This document shows, in pieces, positions 5,490 through 10,435 of a stretch of DNA of 10,435 nt. The DNA is taken from positions 1 to 10,435 of the forward strand of contig NZ_CAJMEH010000067.1 of assembly GCF_905212365.1 (NCBI RefSeq), written 5' to 3'. The notes under the pieces are model-generated. The model did not search any database. It was not told the origin of the DNA and was given only the letters and a program-made list of their open reading frames with translations. Source of the DNA: an uncultured Phascolarctobacterium sp. (lineage in GTDB: Bacteria > Bacillota > Negativicutes > Acidaminococcales > Acidaminococcaceae). Each line of letters opens with the position of its first letter. Positions within the stretch are counted from its first letter, which is position 1. The position numbers and the translations under genes are program-made.

Positions 5490-7100
5490 CTACTCTAAAA
5501 AGTCCTTCAGCTTTTTGCTGCGGCTGGGGTGACGCAGCTTGCGCAGGGCCTTAGCCTCAATCTGACGGATACGCTCGCGGGTTACGCCGAAATGCTGGCC
5601 AACCTCCTCCAGTGTACGCGACCGCCCGTCCTCCAGGCCAAAGCGCAGCTCCAGCACACGCTTTTCACGCACCGTAAGGGTCTCCAGAACCTCCTCCAGC
5701 TGTTCGCGCAGCAGAGTAAAGGAAGCGGCGTCCGCAGGCGCAGGCGCATCGTGATCCTCGATAAAATCGCCTAAATGGGAATCTTCTTCCTCGCCGATAG
5801 GCGTTTCCAGTGATACAGGCTCCTGAGCTATCTTCATAATTTCACGCACTCTGTCCACCGTCGTATCCATTTCCTTGGCGATTTCTTCCGGCAGCGGCTC
5901 GCGACCCAGCTCCTGCAGCAGCTGGCGGGAAACGCGAATCAGCTTGTTGATGGTTTCCACCATATGCACAGGAATGCGGATAGTGCGCGCCTGATCGGCA
6001 ATAGCGCGTGTAATGGCCTGACGAATCCACCAGGTAGCGTAGGTACTGAATTTAAAGCCTTTATTATAGTCAAATTTCTCCACCGCTTTAATAAGGCCCA
6101 AATTACCCTCCTGAATCAAATCCAGGAACAGCATACCGCGCCCCACATAACGCTTGGCAATGCTGACTACCAAACGCAGATTAGCTTCGGACAGGCATTT
6201 CTTAGCGTCGTTACCCTGCTGGCGCACTGCCTTGAGCAGTTTATCGTAGCTTTCGCTGAAATCAAGATACTGCCCTGCCAGCGCCGTATCCTTTTCACGC
6301 CCGTCGGAAAGGCGGGCTTTGAGCTCGTCCAGCAGCGCCTTTAGTTGATAAAGATTATGGATATCCTTATCGCTGGTCGGACGGTTAACTACCAAACGCT
6401 CGCATTCGGGAATCAGGCATTTCTGCTCTACCATCAAGCGCTGCAAATGCAGGCGCTCATCGCGGGTAAATTCAAAAATCAAATCCTGATAATCCTCTAT
6501 TTGATAGGGATTGCCCTCCTCCTGACGCTTCCGAATCATCTGCAGGACCTTGAACACCGAACGCATATGGGTCATATGCCATTCTTCCTGCATATACTGC
6601 CCGATTTTATCCAGCAGCGCCTTACTGTCGTCGGCAACGCTGAAAACCGGCGCGTCCAGCGCAATCATTTTACCGCGCAGCAAACGCTCGGCCTGACGTC
6701 CCTTGTCCATACGCTTAGCCAGCTTAATCTCATCCTCGCCTACAAGCAGAGGCACGCGCCCGATCTCTTTCAGATACATACGTACCGGGTCGTCAATGCT
6801 GATGCCTTCGGGAACGGAAAGGTTGGCTAATTCGGCTTCGTTGATTTCTTCTGTTTCCACATTATCGTCATTTTCGACCATGGGCAGCACGTCGTCATCA
6901 GCGGAATTGTCATCAACTATCTCCATACCCTTGCGTGTGATAACCTCGTACAAATGCTCCACATCATCTGAGGATACGGTTTCTAACGTGCTGATAGCAC
7001 TCATAATGTCACGATAAGTGAGAACACCATTCTGCGATTTACCCTTCTGCAACAATTCGTCGATTTGTTCCTGAGACAGCTTATTGGTAGTTTCTTCCAT
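5490..7100 (-). CDS. rpoD: Primary RNA polymerase sigma factor RpoD/SigA with a large insert
   Basis: This is the housekeeping sigma-70 factor, directing RNA polymerase to TTGACA/TATAAT promoters. The product is 536 aa, against about 370 for Bacillus SigA. Region 1.1-like sequence spans about 8-60. Region 1.2 is at 103-134 (DDPVRMYLKEIGRV), then an extra segment spans about 135-295. Region 2 is at 304-378 (EANLRLVVSIAKRYVGRGM to TWWIRQAITRAIADQ), region 3 at about 379-440, and region 4 at 465-536 with the helix-turn-helix TLEEVGQHFGVTRERIRQIE. The insert is helix-rich and acidic/basic mixed, in the same place as the non-conserved region of E. coli sigma-70. ATG 7100 was chosen because AAGGAGG (7114-7108) lies 7 nt upstream. 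Longer in-frame starts would overlap dnaG. The gene follows dnaG by 19 nt, as in the macromolecular synthesis operon. Confidence 0.97.
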   Translation of the reverse strand: MEETTNKLSQEQIDELLQKGKSQNGVLTYRDIMSAISTLETVSSDDVEHLYEVITRKGMEIVDDNSADDDVLPMVENDDNVETEEINEAELANLSVPEGISIDDPVRMYLKEIGRVPLLVGEDEIKLAKRMDKGRQAERLLRGKMIALDAPVFSVADDSKALLDKIGQYMQEEWHMTHMRSVFKVLQMIRKRQEEGNPYQIEDYQDLIFEFTRDERLHLQRLMVEQKCLIPECERLVVNRPTSDKDIHNLYQLKALLDELKARLSDGREKDTALAGQYLDFSESYDKLLKAVRQQGNDAKKCLSEANLRLVVSIAKRYVGRGMLFLDLIQEGNLGLIKAVEKFDYNKGFKFSTYATWWIRQAITRAIADQARTIRIPVHMVETINKLIRVSRQLLQELGREPLPEEIAKEMDTTVDRVREIMKIAQEPVSLETPIGEEEDSHLGDFIEDHDAPAPADAASFTLLREQLEEVLETLTVREKRVLELRFGLEDGRSRTLEEVGQHFGVTRERIRQIEAKALRKLRHPSRSKKLKDFLE

Positions 7101-7107
7101 GGTGTTC

Positions 7108-7114
7108 CCTCCTT
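7108..7114 (-). promoter_or_regulatory. Ribosome binding site that fixes the rpoD start
   Basis: AAGGAGG on the minus strand lies 7 nt before ATG 7100, within the 19-nt gap after the dnaG stop. An upstream in-frame ATG at 7118 overlaps the dnaG stop and has no site at a usable distance. Confidence 0.88.
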
Positions 7115-7119
7115 CCATA

Positions 7120-8904
7120 TTATTTGTAATTTCCATAGAGCTTTTTGATTTCATCCTTGATCCTTTGAGTCTCCACCAATTCATCCATAAAGCGCTCGTC
7201 CGACGACCTTTCGTATTCGTCCGCCAGCAAACGGTGCTTTTCGTATTCCCGCTCCCAATAGCTGCGCTGCAGCTGGCGCAGGTAATCCGCCAAAAGCTTA
7301 TTTGCGTCGCCCGACGGTATCTGACGAGTTCTGATGCCAGCTAAAGCCGACTGTGCGGCGTCCTCCAAGGCATCGTTTAATTTATCAACAGTAAAAGCGT
7401 CCTTTGCCTGCAGCTCGCACAGCTTATCAAAAATCTGCGCCAGCTGCGGCGTGCTGAAGCCTGTTCTCCCAACTGTTTCCAGGCACTCATAAGCCAGCAG
7501 CGGCTGCTCTAGCAGCACTGCCAACAGCAGCTCCTCCGCCTGCTGGCCAGCGTTCGCCTGCTTACGCTGGGGCAGCCGCACATTTACAGGCTCATTTTTA
7601 GCTCCGCCTTTTTTTGCCGCCTTACGATATTCCTCAGCAATGAGTCCTTCGTCTATGGTCAGCCTTTGAGCCAGCCTGCGGATATGCTCTGCCGCTTCAA
7701 TCTCGCTTTTACATTCTAATAGGAATGGTAGTATATTCGACACAACGTCGACTTTTCCTGCCAGATTTGTTACATCACCCTGCAAAATTGTTTCTTCAAT
7801 CTGAAAATCAACGCCTTCCTGGGCTGCGGCAATTACCTGCATGAAGGCTTCCTTGCCGTGATGCCGGACAAATTCGTCCGGGTCCTTGCCCTCCGGCACG
7901 CCGGCAATACGCACCTTCAGCCCCGCCTCTCTGGCAATGCTCACCGCCCTTACGGAAGCACGCCGGCCGGCGCTGTCGCTGTCGTAGCAAAACACCGTCT
8001 CGTCCGCCATACGCTTGAGCAAAGCGGCCTGCTCCTGGGCGAAAGCCGTTCCCATGGAGGCCACCACGTTACCGATGCCTGCCGCGTGCAGGCTGATAGC
8101 GTCCATATAGCCTTCGACGATAATCGCCTGCCTGCTGCTGCGGATAGCCTTATACGCAATATCCATACCAAAAAGCAGCCGCCGTTTATTAAACCAGGCT
8201 GTCTCGCTAGTATTGAGATATTTAGGTGTGCTGTTGTCCAGCACCCTGCCGCCAAAGCCAACGATACGCCCCTTAGGGTCCTTAATGGGAATCATCACCC
8301 TGTTGCGGAACTTGTCGTAAAAGCCGGACTTACCTTTAGCGGCCAAGCCCGCAGCCTCCAGCTCCTGCGCTCCATAGCCACGTTTGCCCAGGCTCGTTAC
8401 CAAAGCGCCAAAGCTGTTGACAGCATAGCCAATGCTAAAGCTGTCGATAATTTCCTTGGTAATGCCACGCCCGGCAAGATAAGCCAGCGCCGACTGCCCG
8501 TAAGCGGTCTTTAAAAGACAGGCCTGAAAAAACTTAGCCGCCGTTCCGTTCGTCTGATAGATACGCTCTCTTTGCTTTTCCTGCTCGATTTCAGCCGCCG
8601 TCCTTTGCTTTTCCGGCACAGGTATACCATAGCGCCCGGCCAGCAGCTTCATGGCGTCCATAAAGCCGCAGCCTTCAATCTTCATGATAAACTTAAAAAT
8701 ATCTCCGCCTTCATGGCAGCCAAAGCAATAAAACATATTCTTGCCGGGATTAACGGCAAAGGACGGAGTTTTTTCGCCGTGAAAGGGACAGCAGCCCCAA
8801 AAATTCTGGCCGCGTTTTTTCAGCGGCACATAGCTGGAAATCACTTCGACAATATCAGCGGCGCTTCGCACCTGCTCTTTAAAATTTTCAAACGCTCCAT
8901 CCAT
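7120..8904 (-). CDS. dnaG: DNA primase DnaG
   Basis: DnaG synthesises RNA primers at the replication fork and works with the replicative helicase. The product is 594 aa, the normal length. The N-terminal CHC2 zinc finger is intact: Cys39-x-x-His42 and Cys60-x-x-Cys63. The RNA polymerase/TOPRIM core follows, with EGYMDAI (residues 264-270, Glu264) and DSDSAG (308-313, Asp308 and Asp310) as metal-binding acidic residues, and conserved KDPDEF (340-345). The C-terminal part (about 450-594) is less conserved and helical, fitting the helicase-binding domain. The start is ambiguous: GGAGG at 8919-8915 lies 10 nt before ATG 8904 and 4 nt before GTG 8910, and ATG is preferred. It is the first gene of the dnaG-rpoD pair; rpsU is not upstream. 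I found no convincing promoter between 8911 and 9060. Confidence 0.97.
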   Translation of the reverse strand: MDGAFENFKEQVRSAADIVEVISSYVPLKKRGQNFWGCCPFHGEKTPSFAVNPGKNMFYCFGCHEGGDIFKFIMKIEGCGFMDAMKLLAGRYGIPVPEKQRTAAEIEQEKQRERIYQTNGTAAKFFQACLLKTAYGQSALAYLAGRGITKEIIDSFSIGYAVNSFGALVTSLGKRGYGAQELEAAGLAAKGKSGFYDKFRNRVMIPIKDPKGRIVGFGGRVLDNSTPKYLNTSETAWFNKRRLLFGMDIAYKAIRSSRQAIIVEGYMDAISLHAAGIGNVVASMGTAFAQEQAALLKRMADETVFCYDSDSAGRRASVRAVSIAREAGLKVRIAGVPEGKDPDEFVRHHGKEAFMQVIAAAQEGVDFQIEETILQGDVTNLAGKVDVVSNILPFLLECKSEIEAAEHIRRLAQRLTIDEGLIAEEYRKAAKKGGAKNEPVNVRLPQRKQANAGQQAEELLLAVLLEQPLLAYECLETVGRTGFSTPQLAQIFDKLCELQAKDAFTVDKLNDALEDAAQSALAGIRTRQIPSGDANKLLADYLRQLQRSYWEREYEKHRLLADEYERSSDERFMDELVETQRIKDEIKKLYGNYK

Positions 8905-8914
8905 GTCCACTTTT

Positions 8915-8919
8915 CCTCC
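8915..8919 (-). promoter_or_regulatory. Ribosome binding site of dnaG, start choice uncertain
   Basis: GGAGG on the minus strand is 4 nt from an in-frame GTG (8910) and 10 nt from ATG (8904). Both spacings depart from the 6-8 nt seen at the other genes here, so the N-terminus could differ by two residues. Confidence 0.7.
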
Positions 8920-9009
8920 GCCGCTAAATTACACATAAGTTATATTCAATGTTTAACGGCAAAATCCTCTTTTTTCTCTGAAAAATCTTCAAAAAATTGC
9001 TTACAACGC

Positions 9010-9038
9010 TTGCAGTGCAGGCAAAAAAATACTATAAT
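9010..9038 (+). promoter_or_regulatory. Sigma-A promoter of the lptA-like gene
   Basis: The -35 TTGCAG (9010-9015), a 17-bp spacer with an A tract, and a perfect -10 TATAAT (9033-9038) predict initiation near 9045. That leaves an 80-nt leader before the start codon at 9126. Confidence 0.85.
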
Positions 9039-9060
9039 ATTTATTACGCTAAAATTAAAT

Positions 9061-9091
9061 ACAGCGGCGCTTTTCTTGCAGCCGCTGTTTT
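9061..9091 (+). promoter_or_regulatory. Terminator-like hairpin in the leader of the lptA-like gene
   Basis: ACAGCGGC (9061-9068) pairs perfectly with GCCGCTGT (9081-9088) and is followed by TTTT (9088-9091). It lies between the promoter and the ribosome binding site, so it could attenuate transcription or stabilise the 5' end. The T tract is short. No competing antiterminator pairing or known riboswitch was recognised. Confidence 0.5.
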
Positions 9092-9125
9092 ACCGAGCTT
9101 GTGTGTTCACGATGAGGTGCCGTCT

Positions 9126-9632
9126 ATGAAAAAATTTATTTTATCCGTCGTTATGCTGCTGATGCTGCTGCCCTCCTTATGCTGGGCCGTAGAGCCTGTA
9201 ATCACCAGCGACAGCCGTACCTTTAACCCCATTAAGGGCATTTATGACCTACGCGGTAATGTTTTTGTGCAATTCCCCACTCACGATACCACTCTGACTA
9301 TTACCGGCGATACGACTCAAGTACACCTTTACAATATGGAAGTACATGGGCAGGGCAATATCCAGCTAAGCTTCGGCGATATGCATTTTAACTGCGATAA
9401 GGTAGACGTTTACCATAGCGACCGCACCGCTTATGTCAACGGTAATTTAAATTTTCAGGACGATACGGTGCATATCACCGCCGACAGCGGCAGCTATTGC
9501 TGGAAAACCAAGCTGGCCGCTTTTCACGGCAACGTAAAAATTAACGGCGAACCGCAAAGCGGCGACGTAACCTATAACGTGATGACGAAAGAAATTACGC
9601 GGCAAACGCCCCAAACAAATATAACTAAATAG
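9126..9632 (+). CDS. LptA/OstA-like exported protein, probable lipopolysaccharide transport
   Basis: LptA proteins form a periplasmic bridge that carries lipopolysaccharide from the inner-membrane LptBFGC complex to LptD in the outer membrane. The product is 168 aa, close to E. coli LptA (185). It begins with a clear Sec signal peptide (MKKF, hydrophobic 5-18) and a probable cleavage site after CWA (residue 21). The mature part is repetitive beta-strand sequence of the OstA type: ITSDSRTFNPIKGIYDLRGNV (split at residues 26-46), FNCDKVDVYHSDRTAYVNGN (88-107), VHITADSGSYCW (115-126) and FHGNVKI (133-139). There is no proper lipobox. The start is set by GAGGTG (9114-9119), 6 nt upstream; longer in-frame starts lack a ribosome binding site. 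It stands alone here, away from lptB or kds genes, so another OstA-domain role cannot be excluded. Confidence 0.82.
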   Translation: MKKFILSVVMLLMLLPSLCWAVEPVITSDSRTFNPIKGIYDLRGNVFVQFPTHDTTLTITGDTTQVHLYNMEVHGQGNIQLSFGDMHFNCDKVDVYHSDRTAYVNGNLNFQDDTVHITADSGSYCWKTKLAAFHGNVKINGEPQSGDVTYNVMTKEITRQTPQTNITK

Positions 9633-9642
9633 CAGAAAAATC

Positions 9643-9668
9643 AAGCCCGGTCATTGTACCGGGCTTTT
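9643..9668. terminator. Bidirectional terminator between convergent genes
   Basis: AAGCCCGGT (9643-9651) pairs with ACCGGGCTT (9658-9666) around a 6-nt loop. TTTT follows on the plus strand (9665-9668), and on the minus strand the stem is followed by GATTTTT. It serves the lptA-like gene from the left and the ATPase gene from the right. Confidence 0.9.
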
Positions 9669-9671
9669 ACT

Positions 9672-10435
9672 TTATACATATTCCGCAGGCACGTAATACG
9701 TTTCCCCATCAAGCTGCTGCAGCTCCCCGCCTATACCGATAATGCAGCCGCTGCCTAAAGCCGCCCCCTGCCCGGCAGCATAGTCTTGCAGCAGCGCAAA
9801 GCTTTTCTGCGCCCTGCGCACGCTGAAGCCGCCATTACAGATATTAACAGGGCACAGCCTACCGGCAGTACGCAGAATCAGCGTAATTTCCTTATTATTG
9901 GAATCGCGGTAAAAGTGAAAATCAGGCTCCTGCCCCCAACGCAAATAGCCCTCCCGCAGCGCGCTGACCACATAATTTTCGTACAGATTTTTAAAATACA
10001 CGCTCTGCAGCAGCGACGCTCCTTCATGCAGCTGTAACAGATAAGCCGCTGCGCCCGTTTCCCTGAAATATACCTTGGGCGCTTTTACTAACCGCTTGCC
10101 ATCAACCCGCTCTACCGGCTGCAATAAATACACCAATCCAGTCCCGGCTAAGAATTGTAGCCATTGCTTGGCGGTAGGTGCGGTAATTCCCACATTATTA
10201 GCCAAAATAGTATAATTCACTACGCAGCCCGTCATACTGGCCACAGCGCACAAAAAGCGGTAAAATTTGCCGCTGTCGCTTACGGTAGTACGCTCCATGA
10301 TATCCTGCTGCAAAACGCGGCGTACCCAGGCCGCATAATCCGCTTCCGCGCCCAGCATTGCAGTCACAATCTGCCGCCGCTCCGCTGCCGTCAAACTGTA
10401 CAAATAATCGGCCTGCACCACAAACGGCTGCCGTT
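9672..10435 (-). CDS. AAA ATPase of the DUF4143 type, C-terminal part (5' end beyond the window)
   Basis: The frame is open to the right edge (RQPFVV precedes the first possible internal GTG at 10421), so only the C-terminal 254 codons or so are visible. The ATP-binding part would lie outside the window. Numbering from GTG 10421, the visible part has the family layout. A lid-type segment (WVRRVLQQDIMER, 32-44) is followed by a helix-turn-helix-like block (YTILANNVGITAPTAKQWLQ, 70-89) and GLVYLLQPV (95-103). Next come KVYFRETGAAAYLL (116-129), LYENYVVSAL (146-155), and a C-terminal DUF4143 region with FYRDSNNKEITLIL (170-183). Where relatives have EIDLI and then PIEIK, this protein has EITLI (178-182) and PVNIC (191-195), so nuclease-fold acidic and lysine residues are missing. 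The function of this family is poorly known. Confidence 0.8.
   Translation of the reverse strand, partial: RQPFVVQADYLYSLTAAERRQIVTAMLGAEADYAAWVRRVLQQDIMERTTVSDSGKFYRFLCAVASMTGCVVNYTILANNVGITAPTAKQWLQFLAGTGLVYLLQPVERVDGKRLVKAPKVYFRETGAAAYLLQLHEGASLLQSVYFKNLYENYVVSALREGYLRWGQEPDFHFYRDSNNKEITLILRTAGRLCPVNICNGGFSVRRAQKSFALLQDYAAGQGAALGSGCIIGIGGELQQLDGETYYVPAEYV

Noticed and set aside
7858..8514. 218-codon plus-strand open frame opposite dnaG
   Set aside because: It lies fully inside dnaG, has no ribosome binding site and has composition typical of antisense frames.
8997..9125. N-terminal extension of the lptA-like protein from an upstream ATG
   Set aside because: It would begin before the promoter's predicted start site and precede the signal peptide; ATG 9126 has a good ribosome binding site and a clean Sec signal.
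1..10435. CRISPR array, toxin-antitoxin pair, phage module or biosynthetic cluster
   Set aside because: No regularly spaced repeats and no recognisable genes of these systems; the window is mostly housekeeping.

Overview
This window looks like chromosome from a diderm Bacillota, most likely class Negativicutes. The sigma factor core, DnaG, TyrRS and the strong GGAGG-type ribosome binding sites are Bacillota-like. A Sec-exported LptA/OstA-like protein implies an outer membrane with lipopolysaccharide transport. The genus cannot be fixed from the sequence alone. Most of the content is housekeeping; I see no coherent multi-gene defence, biosynthetic or phage system.

Layout, left to right. Positions 1-88 (minus strand) are the 5' end of a group IIC intron running off the left edge. 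It sits 8 nt downstream of a terminator-like hairpin (97-140). Further right are a second terminator (163-186), tRNA-Pro(CGG) (203-279) and its promoter. A small minus-strand gene (377-712) resembles DnaA domain I on its own. It diverges from mscL (864-1298), which encodes a mechanosensitive channel with a C-terminal zinc ribbon. Then come tyrS (1440-2660), a brnQ-type branched-chain amino acid transporter gene (2760-4085) and an overlapping Mrp/Nbp35-family Fe-S carrier ATPase gene (4078-4938), ending at a compound terminator (4945-5018).

Positions 5019-5360 hold no intact gene. They contain two short open-frame relics pointing away from each other, one resembling the C-terminal tail of a serine recombinase. 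They lie just beyond the 3' end of a tRNA(CAU), probably tRNA-Ile2, at 5361-5435.

From 5490 to 8904 on the minus strand is the dnaG-rpoD pair, the core of the macromolecular synthesis operon without rpsU. RpoD is unusually long (536 aa) because about 160 residues lie between regions 1.2 and 2.1. The lptA-like gene (9126-9632) diverges from dnaG and has its own strong promoter and a hairpin in its leader. It converges on the C-terminal part of a DUF4143-type AAA ATPase gene (9672 to the right edge).

Six sigma-A type promoters are readable, all with 17-bp spacers: for tRNA-Pro, the DnaA-I-like gene, tyrS, brnQ-mrp, tRNA-Ile2 and the lptA-like gene. Likely transcription units are DnaA-I-like gene to tRNA-Pro (no terminator between them), mscL alone, tyrS alone, brnQ-mrp, dnaG-rpoD-tRNA-Ile2, and the lptA-like gene alone.
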